Source of the DNA: Impatiens glandulifera
Taxonomy: Eukaryota > Streptophyta > Magnoliopsida > Ericales > Balsaminaceae
Length of the DNA: 64,000 bases
Direction: 5' to 3'
Assembly: GCF_907164915.1 (NCBI RefSeq)
Contig: NC_061869.1
Span: 12,546,221-12,610,220 of the forward strand
A model generated the notes under the pieces. The model had not been told where the DNA came from, ran no database searches, and was given only the letters and a program-made list of their open reading frames with translations. How positions within the stretch are numbered: the first letter of the stretch is position 1; every line of letters starts with the position of its first letter. The position numbers and the translations under genes are program-made. This document shows, piece after piece, positions 37,147 to 49,143 of the stretch.

Positions 37147-37375
37147 CTCAATATTTAAAAAAAAATTTGGTCAAAACCGAAGGTTTTCAAAGAGACCCTC
37201 GGTTTTGGCGATGCGGTTTTTTTATTAAAAAAAGGTGAAAAGCATAATTATTTAAAACATATTAAACCAAACAAAACAAACATAATAACAATAATTCATA
37301 AATATTAAAACATAACGCATAAAATTAAATATTAATTGTCATAAACCCATAATAAATCCATAATAAATCTACAAA

Positions 37376-37669
37376 TTAATTATTAGATGGGGTGGAAGGA
37401 GGGGGTGGTTGATTCAGTCGACTCCTCAACAAGACAAGTTCCTGTTCGAGATTCTCTAATCTCTGAGACATTTCGGCCCGGTCCGCTTTGATTTCACTAA
37501 GCAAACGACCTCTTTCAGCATCCCTTAATCGGATTTGTTCCATTTCCAGCGTCATCTTTCTGACCTCTTCCTCACGTGCCGCAATTTCTGATTGTGTTAT
37601 CAGATTCTGGTAACACGGATGCAGTTTCTCCGGTGTTTGCCGAAGTCTCTTCCATGTTGAATCACCCAT
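37376..37669 (-). CDS. Short TNPA-like protein: N-terminal motif joined to coiled coil
   Basis: This single-exon frame encodes 97 aa from an ATG at 37669. The start MGDSTWKRLRQTPEKL and following YQNL match the start of the element's full TNPA-like protein at about 12 of 20 positions. The rest is a charged coiled coil ending in NQPPPPSTPSN, like the TNPA C terminus (poly-proline tail). The whole central DNA-binding region is absent. A leader with a donor-like CTTCAG/GTAATT near 37834, an acceptor TTTAG just before the ATG, and a TATA-like CTATAAATAC near 37940 (minus strand) suggest it is transcribed. Its role is unknown; a dimerising regulator of TNPA is an inference. Confidence 0.65.
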   Translation of the reverse strand: MGDSTWKRLRQTPEKLHPCYQNLITQSEIAAREEEVRKMTLEMEQIRLRDAERGRLLSEIKADRAEMSQRLENLEQELVLLRSRLNQPPPPSTPSNN

Positions 37670-37934
37670 ATCCTAAATGCATTTCAGATATATATATGTA
37701 TATATATATATTAATCAAACAAAATAACGTAAACTAACATAAATCTAGATCTATAATATATATATATATATATAAACTTAAGAAATCTAAATCTTACAAT
37801 AAACAAAACAAAAAAACCAAAACAAACAAATTACCTGAAGAGAGGAGAAGAACCCGCGGCTTGGAGGAGGCAGGCGGGGGCGGAAGAGAGAGAAAGGAGA
37901 AATGAGTGGAATGAAAAAGAGAAGGGTTAGGGTT

Positions 37935-38406
37935 TGTATTTATAGAGGTTTATGCCGAAGGTTTTCATAAAACTTTCGGTTTTGATATTATTCAAAACCG
38001 AGGGTTTATTAAAGACCCTTCGGAAAAACCATAACCAAATTTATAATTTTTTTTAATGAGCAAAACCGAAGGTTCTTTGTAAAACTTTCGGAAATGAAAT
38101 TTTCAAAAAAGGCAAAACCGAAGGTTCTTTGAATAACCTTCGCAATTAAAAAACCAGGGATTTCAAAACCGAAGGTTTTTACAAAAACCTTCGCAATTAA
38201 CCCACATCCAACACTTAGAATTTTTTGGAGTTTTTTGGGAGGGTAAAAACCGAAAGTTCTTTGTAGAACTTTCGGTAATAATTAATAAACCCAAAGGTTT
38301 TACACCCCTCTCGGAATCTATTTTTAATCCCGAAGGATTTGTTCCTCTCGGGAGTATTTAGGAGAGGTTTACAAAACCTTCGGGAAAAACCGTCGGTAAA
38401 GGTCCT
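37935..38406 (-). promoter_or_regulatory. CACTA 5' subterminal repeats and promoter
   Basis: A TATA-like box (CTATAAATAC on the minus strand, near 37940) sits next to a run of AAAACCGAAGG and ACTTTCGGTTTT motifs extending to the terminus. Placement and motif match the subterminal protein-binding region of En/Spm elements. Confidence 0.6.
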
Positions 38407-38419
38407 TTTTTCACCAGTG

Positions 38420-40229
38420 CTTGTTGTCGTTAAACTAGAAAGAGAATTAAAATGTGGGCACAAAGGTTAAACACATAACCCGCAAACACACTTAATTATT
38501 TAACCAGAAGCATAATTTGTTATTTGACAGGTTCAAACTCAAGAACTTTAAAAAAAGGTAAGACGGGGATATCATTATTTTGTTTTTACTTTGTGAGTCT
38601 AAATCAAACTTAATAAAAGTTATATGGATAATCAATTCTCTTACGGAATGGATAAATGTAATAGATGCTTATGAGTTCAAAACTTCAAACGGTAAGATCA
38701 CTTGTTTTTTTTAACTATTTATAAGTGTTATTTTGTTGTTTGTCTCTATAGAATTTAGGAAAATAAATTAAATGCAATAATATTTTAGTCTAAAATTAAA
38801 AGTAAGAAGGAGTAATTAATGAAAAAGAGATTATTGAATTTTATTAAAAAATCTAAGATTTAAAATATACCCTGTTAGATTTTCTCACCCGAGTTACAAT
38901 GATAATAATATCTATAAACAAATAAAAATATACTCTATACTCTTTAACAATAGGGGAGTGATCAATAACGACAATAATTCACGTAATTATTGACATGTTA
39001 TATACAAAATATTTTGGATCATAGCAGGTAGGGATCAAAATAGTACATGGCCAAAACTTTTAAAAATAATGATTCACTAATTAATCTCACCAACAAAAGT
39101 TGAAGTCTAATGATTAATTTGATATTATTGCCAAATATAATTTGTAAAAATATGCTACTCTTGAAAAGTTGGAAGAAAATCGTTTCCAAAACCCAACAAA
39201 AATTGAAGACTATTGCTTAATTTGATATATAATTGCCAAATATAATTACTAAAAATAGGCTAATTCTCTCTTGAAAAGTTGGAAGAAAATTGTTTCCCAA
39301 AACAAAATATTTAAAATGTATAGGGACTTCAATTTGCATGAGGATTTTGTCCTCGAGTTGTATCTCGTTTTACTTTTAAATGATTTGATGTGATAATTCA
39401 TTTCGATATAATTTGATTAACTTTTATCGATTTTGACATTATATGTGTATTCAAGATAACCGTTGATAAAAAAAAAAGAGTGAATGTGATGACAATAATA
39501 AATAGTGCTAGTTTTTTTACTAATAATAAACTGAATTAAATTTATAGTTGATTTAGGTTTCTTTGGAAAAGTAATCATAATGATATTTTTCTTTAATAAT
39601 TTTTGTAAAAATTATACAAAAAAAATAACATATCAAACCTTCAAAAATGTTAATTGATCCATATCGATCTATTTCAATATAAGACGGATAAATTTTTTTT
39701 TTTCTCACCACTAAAAGTAAAATAAAATTGTTAAAGTAACCGATTTAAAACACGAACTCAAAGTTGATTTTATGATTTATAAATATAATTGAAATAAATA
39801 ATAAGAAGAGCTTAGTCATATATGTCCATGATTTCATCTTGGAGCCATGAATCCAATAATTGAATTAATATATTCATTCAATAATAAGCTTATTATTAAA
39901 TTGTGAAAAATCAATGGATCATCAACTTTCTCTCTTGTGGCCAAATATTTTAAGTTTGCGACTCTTTCCGCCATGTTGGGACAAGTCTTTTTTTCTTTTG
40001 TTTCACCTAAGAATACCAAAAAATAATAATCATATAACAAGGCCGCACAAATTATTTGAATTTTTTTTAATATTTAGAAAGCAGCACTCTACTCGATTAA
40101 TAATAAATAAATAAGATATTTGAAATACTTTTTTAATTTTTTTTAAAAAGGTCAATTTATATTTAAAAAAATAGTTCAATCACAACGACAAAAATGACAT
40201 GAAATAATAAATAAATAAAAATAATAAGA
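38420..40229. other. Spacer right of the CACTA element
   Basis: 38451-38580 is a direct copy of the repeat at 27483-27608. The remainder is AT-rich; a duplicated TTGAAAAGTTGGAAGAAAAT block occurs near 39161 and 39271. A short minus-strand frame at 39834-40040 has no recognisable domain. Confidence 0.5.
38451..38580. repeat. Dispersed repeat to the right of the CACTA element
   Basis: Carries GGTTAAACACATAACCCGCA, ACACACTTAATTATTTAACC and GACAGGTTCAAAC in the same order and orientation as 27483-27608. Confidence 0.7.
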
Positions 40230-40358
40230 AAAAACAGTACTTAATAAATTATCGAGCTCGTAATTTATTAAGAAGAACAATTAACTTCTCGATAGACTCT
40301 ACTAGTTTTCTTAAACTAATCACAGAAAGCATCATAATAATAGTATTATGAATGATAG
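40230..40358 (-). mobile_element. LINE tail, segment 3 (after LTR insertion 1)
   Basis: Aligns with the 3' part of the LINE fragment at 23041-23170 (TTATCGAGCTCGTAA, TAACT(C/T)CTCGATA, CATAATAATA). It ends at the LTR-like insertion starting 40359 and continues at 44294. Confidence 0.7.
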
Positions 40359-43300
40359 TGTAACCCCCGAGAATCCCGCAGTAGCGCATGTGGTCGACAC
40401 GTGGCATGCAGATCTAGAGTGACTCGAGTTCGATGGTTTCAACTTTGGTTTGCGTGTCAGACATCTTTTAAAACAAAACATTATTTTTAAAAGATTTTGA
40501 TAGTACCTCACAGTTTTTAAAATCAATTGTGTAAAATAATTAATTTCATTCAAATTTTAATAATATGGAGATTTGCTATAATTAAATGACGATTTGATTT
40601 TCTATGAAATCCAATTTAAATTAATTAAACATAGAATTTCTCGGTCGAGGTGCTAAGGACTCTCAATCACTGGATGATCTTACCGGTCTAAGTGTAAAAA
40701 CCTATCGGTCTTAGACTATCATGGGGTTAGGTTTCTCGATCGAGGTGTATAAACTTCTCATTCTAAGGATAGCTCTAGGCTAAGTCCATTGGTCTTGGGC
40801 TCAGGAACTCTTGGTCCTGGGTCTCGGGATTCTTGGTCCTAAACTCAAACCTCTCAGTCTTGAGATTCTTGGTTCAAGGTTCGGATTTCTCAGTTGTGGG
40901 TCTTAGGAGTCTCAATCCCAAGTCAGACCTCTCGGTCCTAGATCTAAAACTTATCGGTCCTAAGTGAGAATCCTCGGTCGGATTTCTTGGTCCTAGCTTA
41001 AGAACACTACTCATAAATCTCGGTCATAAATCTAGCTTATTTTTCTTGGTCCTTGGTCTCGGTCTGGACCGAGGATCCTCGGTCGGACCTCTCGGTCATA
41101 GGCTAACAAGCCTCGGTCCTCAAGAACACAAGGATCTAATTTTTAAAATTCATTTTTTTAGCTCTGATTCTTTGATCCAAGAGCTTGGGTAGCTTCACAA
41201 TGTTTCTATGAACATGTTGATCATCATCTCAAGGTATAAATCGACTTGGATGATGATCAATTTGTTCAAAACAATTTATGATCAAAAATTAGGTTTTTGA
41301 TTTTAAGGCTATTTTGAAGTGTAAGGAACTATCCAATAACTTCCTTATACTACATATACTTGATTAGTACCAAAACAAAAACATTGGTTATTCGTTTGGA
41401 TCAAATCATGAACTCAAAATTTTTATTTATTTTTAAAATTTTTTATTTTGATCAAACATGATTGGGATAGTTCAAACATGATCCAAATCTCATGTTGGGA
41501 AGCTTTTGGGTTGTGATTCGATCGAATTAACCCAAGAACAGCACACCTGTTTTTTTGATTTTTGAAATTCAAATTTGGGTTTTTATTATTTAAATTGATT
41601 GATCGGTTCTATCGTATCCAGAAGTTTATAAATCATTTAGGGATGAATTCTTAATCATAAAACACCATAAACAACAAGCATACAAGTTTATGCAATTTGA
41701 AATATAAAAATTTAAAATTCAAACTATAAATATGAAGAGGTTGATTGAAACCTTACCAATAATTGAACACTCCTAAATCCTTAGGGAAGCTTTTTGGATG
41801 CGCAAATTCAAACTTTAAGGCCTTAAACAGAAATTTTGAAAAATCTGAAGCTTTGAAGCTTTAATGGCAGATTTTGATTTTCTTCGATTTAAGGGTTGTT
41901 TGTTGGTTCTTTATCTTCGGAATGATTTGACGGGGTATCTATACTCATCCTAAGTTAGTTGGGAAAGCCAAGTGGACTGAATCAGTCAAATGACATTAAT
42001 GTATTTTGATTGTTCTTGGCTTGTAGTCGCTAGAGTAAGCCGTGACGAGGCTTACGGTTGTAGGGAAAATGATTGTCATCGCAGGGTGATTATTATGGGC
42101 TTTGAATGAGTTGATTTGGTGGACCAACGAGGGAGTTCCAAAAATCCAAAATCAACACGGATCTTCATGTCTATCCACACGGCGTTAACGACGCGACGTT
42201 TGAGCGGTCCGTTAACGTTCCATCTAACGAATGTCTCTTAATCTACTGCAACTCGGGCGTGCGTCTCCTCGGCTACAATGGGCTACGCGAAAGCGCCCGG
42301 AGCATTTGATGATAATCCAATACTGATCCAATGCACGCGGTTACTAATGCAATTCTTTCATCTGTTTTCGACTACACCCGGTTAGAGGTTTATTTTTATT
42401 TTAAAACCTTAAGGGTTTGTTTGAAATTGATTTTTATTTCACACTTTTGGTTTTAATTTTGATCTTTTCAAATACACAAAATATTAAAATAAATGTGGCA
42501 AATAATTTACCAATTTTTTTTAATACATTTTTAGGATTTAAACAAATAATTTTTTTTAATAAATTTTTAGGATTTAAACAAATAATTTTTTTAGATGAAA
42601 TGAATACAAAAATTCATCAAAATTATTTATTTTTGTCCTTTAATTTTTCTAAAATTATTTTGAGATAATATGAGTACAGCATTTATCTCAAATAATTTTA
42701 TTTTTTTATTATTTTGGCCTTAACTCTTAATTAATTTGATTATTTAAACAATAATTAATCATAATTAATTATTTTTTAAGAGTAATGATATGGGAGCGAA
42801 AGATTTGTAACTAATATGGCAGTGGAGGAGCACTGATTAAACTTTTTTTTGTTTTATTTTTATTAATAATTTTATCTCTCTTCTCATTACTTATATTTTC
42901 TCTCTCTCTATCTTAAATAAGACACATTTAGTAAAAAAAATCAATTTTTATTATTAAAAAACACTTAACAAATTATCTCTTTAATTTGTATTCTTATAAA
43001 TATTCTTTTTTTTAAATATGTCACTATAAACATGCATTTTAATTATTTATTTATCTCAATAATTTATTTTCTTTTATTTATTGAAAAAATTAAAAAAAAA
43101 ATCGATAATAAAAATAACTCAAATTAAAATAAATAATAATAAATTTTGTTATATTTAATTAAAAACATTTATTTGGTTAATTTACTATTTTATATTAATA
43201 AATTGTACAATCTAATTAAAGAGTATCAATAAAATAAACTTACCAAAAAAACATGAAACATGATTGTATCATAACATCTACTTTTACAAAATAAAAAATA

Positions 43301-44293
43301 TAATATAATCGCATAAATTGTCTTTAATCACGCAATAGTTTTCACTAGTCTTCTATCGTCAACATATTGACATCGAAAACTTCATATCTACGACAAATTA
43401 GAAACAATATATAATTTATAATAAAAATAATATAATTTAATACTAAAAATAATTGTCTAAAACATAATTTTATGAGTTTGTCTAAAATAATTATTTTAGA
43501 CAATTATTTTTAATATTAAATTATATTATTTTTATTCTAAATTATATATAGTTCCTAATTTGTCTGGTAGATATGAAGTTTTCGATGTAAATATGTTTTC
43601 GATGTAAATATGTTTGACAATAGAAGACTCGTGAAAACTACTATTGCATGATGATTAAAGATAATTTATGAATTATATTATGTTGTTTTATTTTGTAAAA
43701 ATAGATGTTATGATACAATTTTGACTATGTTTTTTTGGTAAGTTTATTTTATTATACTCTTTAATTAGATTGTGTAATTTATTAATATAAAATTGTAAAT
43801 TAACCAAATAAATGGTTTTAATTAAATATAAAAAAATTAATTATTATTTATTTTAATTTGAGTCATTTTTATTATTGAAAATAAATTTTAAATTTTTTAA
43901 TAAATAAAAAAAAATTATTGAGATAGATAAATAATTAAAATGCATGTTTATAGTGACATATTTAAAAAAAATATATTTATAATAATAAAAATTAAAGAGA
44001 TAATTTGTTAAGTGTATTTTAATAATAAAAATTGAATTTTTTTTTATTGAATTTGTCTTATTTAAGATAGAGAGATAAAATATAATTAATGAGAAGAGAG
44101 AGAAAATTATTAATCAGCGCTCCACGTAGTTCAGTTCGCTCCATTCACGAATCTTTCGCTTTCTCTATCATTACTCTTATTTTAAATAGGATTTTGGCCA
44201 CGGGGTTAATTATTTTGATCTTATTTATTTCAAAATAATTAAAAATAATTATTTTAATATTATAAATTGGGATTTAGATTTTTAGTGCTTACA
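40359..44293 (+). mobile_element. LTR-like insertion 1 (probable solo LTR) with nested foldback element
   Basis: Begins TGTAACCCCCGAG and ends GTGCTTACA. Flanks GATAG and TATAC are each one change from GATAC, the base order in the uninterrupted LINE copy near 23160, as expected for a 5-bp target duplication. There is no coding capacity. Without the foldback element it is about 2.5 kb. It is rich in CTCGGTC words (40630-41120). A related copy in opposite orientation is 44663-50748, and a third piece starts near 62580. The TG...CA ends and 5-bp duplication fit a solo LTR; the superfamily is not certain. Confidence 0.7.
42780..44176. mobile_element. Foldback element with inverted arms of about 690 bp
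   Basis: The ends are GAGTAATGATA and its complement. The arms (about 42780-43464 and 43490-44176) are inverted copies over nearly their whole length, for example AAGATAATTTATGAATTATA against its counterpart near 43310. Only about 25 bases lie in the middle. Flanking 9-mers ATTTTTTAA and TTATTTTAA agree at 7 of 9, suggesting a Mutator-like 9-bp duplication. The related LTR copy (near 44750) lacks the insertion. No coding capacity. Confidence 0.8.
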
Positions 44294-44662
44294 TATACGC
44301 ACCGTACGATTACAGTCATTAAAAGTTCAAAGATTCTCTCCAACCAGATAATTCACCAAAATATAACTGGGATGGTAATACAAATATATAGGTCTGTCAT
44401 TTCAGTCACATAATTCCAAATTTCATAGCAACTTCTCAAAGACTTGGGCATCACCCAATGAATCTCAGTAATACTCCACAAAAACTTTAAATATTAGTCA
44501 CCATCGACAATGCAAAAATAAATGAATTATCGATTCAACTTTTTTGTGACACATACGACTAGCCATAATACAACATTTTTTATGCACATATCATCCGATA
44601 AAATTTCACCATAAATAACGATTCATCCAAAGAACGAGATCTTAGATGAAATCTTTGACTCA
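44294..44662 (-). mobile_element. LINE tail, segment 2 (between the two LTR insertions)
   Basis: Matches 23180-23470 (shared words CACCCAATGAATC, AATACTC, TCGATTCAACTTTTT). On the minus strand the frame of segment 1 continues here across the LTR insertion (LWE then SKISSKISFFG). Confidence 0.75.
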
Positions 44663-47077
44663 TGTAAGCACTAAAAATCTACACACCAATTTATGAAATT
44701 GAAATAATTATTTTGATTTATTTTTAAATAAATAAAATCAAAATAATTAACCTCGTGTTCAAAACCAATTAAAATAATTAATTAGACTAATTATTGTAAT
44801 AATTAAAGCCTAATTAATTAAGAAAAATGGACAAAATAAAATTATTTGGGATAAATGTTATACTCATTTATCTTAAAATAATTTTAGAAAAAAAATCAGG
44901 GATTAAAATAAATAATTTAGGATGAAATGAGGTACCCATTTCATCCCCACAATTATTTATTTAACCCTAAAATATGCACACACAAAAAAGAATAAAATAA
45001 ATTGGTAAAATATTTTCCATATTTATTAATATTTTGTATATAAAAAGATCAAAATTAAGGCCAAAAGGGTGAAAGAAAAATCAATTTCAAACAAACCCTT
45101 AAGCTTTTAAAATAAAAATAAAATCGTAATCAGGTGTAGCTAAAATTCTGAAGGAAGGCTATAGCCGAAACCGTGTATGTTGGATCAGCGTTGGATTTTT
45201 ATCCAACGCTCTAGGCGCGCCCGCGTAGCCCATTGTAGAGAAAGACGCGCACATACGCAAGATAGACGATCGGCTAACGCCCGTTAGCCGAGCCGCTGAC
45301 GGAATGCTCGATCGCCAATGGAGACTGACAGAACGCGCTAAAGCGCGTGAAACGACGACATTTCATGCGCCATTGTCTTCTTTGTCGTGATGCTGGAGGA
45401 TAAGGATGAAGTCCAATCCTTTGATTCTCTGAATTTAGAGCTCAACTAATAGTCCACATTTTCGGCTAATTCAATAGCTGAAATGATCACCCTACTTCAG
45501 TGATCATTTCTGCTACTTTAATCGGGATGATTCATTCCTATTTCATCAAGTGGCTGGAAGAACAGTCAAAACACAATTAATGACTTTTAGTTGATTCGAT
45601 CTAATTGAAGCCTCCACTTACTCAGAGAAATTATAAATACAGCCCTAAGTCATTCCGAAGGCAAGAGATAACATCTCAAGCCCTGAATCAAAAGTTTTCA
45701 AAAATCCGCAATTGAAGCTCAAAACTTCTAATTTTTCGAAAATTTTCTATAAGACTCTAAAGTTTGGATCTATGCATCTCAAAAGTTCCCCTAAGATCAA
45801 GGATTGTTCTTCAATCCTTGGTAAGATTTCAATCACCCTCTAATTCATTTTTATAGTTTGAATTTGAAAGTTTTATATTTCAAGATTGAAAGTTTTACAA
45901 TAACCATAAATGTTTGTTATTTATGGTTAGAAATTGATCATATGATCATTTATGAACTTCAAAATATGTTAGAAATAATCAATCAATCTAAAACAGGAAA
46001 ACCCAAATTTGAATTTTAAAAATCAAACAAATGTATGTGCTATTTTTGGGCTAATTCTTTTGAATCACAGACTAGAAAGTTTCCCAACATGATTATAATC
46101 ATGTTTGACAATTGTTTAGATCGTGTTTGATCCATCCCGATCATGTTTAATCAAAATAAAAAAATTTCAAAATAATTGAAAATTTTGAGTTCTTAATATG
46201 GTTAAAATGAACACTCAATGTTCTTGTTTTGGTACCAATCAAGTATATGAGATATAATAAAGTTATTGGATAGCTAATTTTTCCTCAAAACAGTATTAAA
46301 ATAAATAAAAAATTCATTTTTTGATCACAAACTATTTTGAACGATTTGATCATCTTCTAGGTTGATTGATATCTTGAGATGATTATCAATATGTTTCTGG
46401 GAGTTTTGTGAAGCTACCCAAATCCTTGGATCAAAGAATCCAAGCTTAAAACAAAATAAAAAAATCCGCAACCTTTGTGTTCTTGAGGACCGAGAGGTTC
46501 GACCGACAATCATCGGTCTGGACCAAGACCTAGGACTGAGAAATTTGAACCTAAGACCAAGAATTTCAACAGGATCGAGAGGTCAAATCGATGTTTTTGA
46601 GCTAGGACCGAAAAATCTGACTGATGTTCTTGAGCTAGAACCGAGAGGTCCGACCGATGATTTTTATATGAGAGGTCCAACCCAAGACCGATAGGTCCAA
46701 CTCAGGCCGAGAAATCCATAACCTAGGAACGAGAGGTCCAAACTCGGGACCAAGGGGCTTAGCCTAGGGTTGTAAACAAATCGAATTGAAGCGAATATTA
46801 CTATATTCGATTTGTATTCGTGAAACTATTCGAATATTCGTATTCGAAATTTTTTCGAATAATTAATGTGATTCGTATTCGATTTGAAAATGATATTCGT
46901 ATTATTCGATTCGATTCGAGTATTCGATTCAATTTTATTTTAAACATATTTTATACAATTTATTCGAAAATTTAAAAATTAATATTTTTACATAATATAT
47001 AACAATATTCAATAAAATTACCTAATAAAAATTAAATAATAATGTTCAAATTACGATTTCAATATTCAACTCCCAAT

Positions 47078-48497
47078 TAGGGTTGTAAATGAATCAAATA
47101 TTTTTGATTCGATTCGGTATTCGTATTCGAATTTTGATATTCGTATTCGTAATTTTGTGATTCGAATTCGAATAAAAATATTCGATTCGATTCGACTAAT
47201 AAACGTATACGAATACAAAATCAAGATATTCGATTCGGTATTCGCTAATATTCGATTATATATATATATATATATTATATATTATATATTATATATATAT
47301 ATATATTATATATTATATTATATATATATATATATATTATATATATATATTATATATATAAATTATATATATATTATATATATATATATTATATATATAT
47401 ATATATATTATATATATATATATATATACCATTTTATTAATTTTAATTTTATAAATATTATTTTTCTAAAACCCTAGTACATATATATATTTCTTCGGTT
47501 GAAAACTTGAAACCCAAATCTAGTCATTCTGTTGCTAATCACTCAAAACCTACCACCGCCTCCATCTCATCTCTTCTCTTCTCCAGTCGACGTTACTTCG
47601 GTCGCCGTCGTCGCCTCCATGTAGTTCTCTTCTCCGCTCGTTGTCTTCTCCACTCGACACTACTCCAGTGATTTCTCTGGTGAGTCATTTTCTTCTCCGG
47701 CCATGTATTTCTTGACCAGCTGTAACTCATATCTAATATGACTATTAAATATTGTATATCATTTAGAATATAGATATATGTTTTAACATTTTAAGCTCTA
47801 ATTACATATTTGTTATGAAAGGGGGAGAAAACTATGATCGAGATAAATGATGATGAATGTGATGGTGCCTTACGAATTAAGAATGTGAATATTGATGGGG
47901 AGAAAGATAAGAAAGAAGGTAAAGATGATGAAGTTGAGGAAGAATGTAAAAATGTGGAAGATGGCAAAGATGATGAAGTTGAGGAAGATAAGGGGCATTT
48001 TGAAAGGAAAAAGAGAAAAAAAAATTTCCAAAGCTCATACCGAATTCATTGAAATGATCGGAAATGATGGAAATTTTAAGTACCAATATATATATTGTAA
48101 AAGTCTTCTTTCTAGGCCAACTACCGGTACAGCAAGTCATCTTTGGAATCACTTGAAGAGGTGCGTGCAAAAGAAAATGCACACTGAAAAGAAAAAGACA
48201 TTGCAATTTCAGCCTATCAAATCCAAGTTTGAGATGAATCTTTTGTTAGATGGTAAATATGATCATATGAAGCAAAGAGAGGCCATTGCCCATTGGATTT
48301 TAATGAATAAGCAACCGTTTAATGTTGTAGAAAGTTTTGGTTTTACTTTCATGTTGAGTATCAATCAACCACTATTTGAAAAGATTTCTCGTGCCACGAC
48401 AAAGAAAGATGTCATTAATGTATATGACATAGTGAAGAAAAAATTACAATTAATGGCTTGCATTGCATTGCTTCGATTCGATTCGTTTACAACCCTA
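47078..48497 (+). mobile_element. Inner hAT element inserted in inverted orientation
   Basis: Bounded by TAGGGTTGTAAA and TTTACAACCCTA with perfect 8-bp duplications CTCCCAAT at 47070-47077 and 48498-48505. It is 1,420 bp. Its first 1.39 kb is the inverse of 48507-49786, so together they form a very long palindrome with about 36 bases between the arms. It includes an (AT)n tract at about 47257-47430. Confidence 0.88.
47834..48474 (+). pseudogene. Truncated hAT transposase (BED finger part), inner copy
   Basis: Starts MIEINDDECDGALRIKN, acidic and then basic. An extra A in a poly-A run near 48020 shifts the frame. The second frame gives a BED-like finger (YIYCKSLLSRPTTGTASHLW, then NHLKRC) and the hAT N-terminal region AIAHWILMNKQPFNVVESFG. 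The first finger cysteine is Tyr. The RNase H core and C-terminal dimerisation domain are missing. Confidence 0.8.
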
Positions 48498-48540
48498 CTC
48501 CCAATACAATGCAATGCAAGTCATTGTAATTTTTTCTTCT

Positions 48541-49143
48541 CTATGTCATATACATTAATGACATTTTTCTTTGTCGTGGCACGAGAAATCTTTTCAAATA
48601 GTGACTCAACATGAAAGTAAAACCAAAACTTTCTGCAACATTAAACGGTTGTTCATTCATTAAAATCCAATGGGCAATGGCCTTTCTTTGCTTCATATGA
48701 TCATATTTACCATCTGACAAAGGATTCATCTCAAACTTGGATTTGATAGGCTGAAATTGCAATGTCTTTTGCTTTTCAGTGTGCATTTTCTTTTGCACGC
48801 ACCTCTTTAAGTGATTCCAGAAATGACTTGTTGTACCGGTAGTTGGCCTAGAAAGAAGACTTTTGTAATATATGCATTGGTACTTAAAAATTTTATCATT
48901 TTCGATCACTTCAATGAATTCAGTATGAGCTTTGGAAACTTTCTTTCTCTTTTTCCTTTCAAAATTCCCCTTATCGTCATCAACTTCATCAACTTCATCA
49001 ACTTCATCATCTTCCACATTTTTACCTTCTTCCTCAACTTCATCATCTTTACCTTCTTTCTTATCTTTTTCCCCATCAACATTCACATTCTCAATTCGCA
49101 AGGCACCATCACATTCATCATTATTTATCTCGATCATAGTTTT
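48541..49143 (-). pseudogene. Truncated hAT transposase (BED finger part), outer copy
   Basis: One open frame of about 200 aa starts MIEKTMIEINNDECDGALRI or a few codons upstream, then the acidic stretch, KAHTEFIEVIEND and a BED-like finger. Here the second cysteine is Tyr (CIYYKSLLS). A deletion of about ten bases after GFTFMLS relative to the inner copy changes the frame of the end. The catalytic domain is absent, so it cannot transpose by itself. Confidence 0.8.

Larger units (their letters stand above)
27609..38419 (-). mobile_element. CACTA (En/Spm) DNA transposon, 10.8 kb, near-complete
   Basis: The termini are perfect 13-bp inverted repeats CACTGGTGAAAAA (27609-27621; reverse complement at 38407-38419). 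All genes run on the minus strand, so the element's 5' end is at 38419. Order from the 5' end: short TNPA-like gene (37669-37376), 83-bp palindromic array, TNPD/TNP2 gene (33690-30405), TNPA-like gene (30293-28546), dense subterminal repeats (28330-27617). The expected 3-bp target duplication is not exact (TCT left, CTT right). TNPA is open, while TNPD has one in-frame stop, so it is at best partly autonomous. Confidence 0.93.

Noticed and set aside
47157..47477. Open frame of alternating Ile and Tyr
   Set aside because: It is the (AT)n tract of the inner hAT element.
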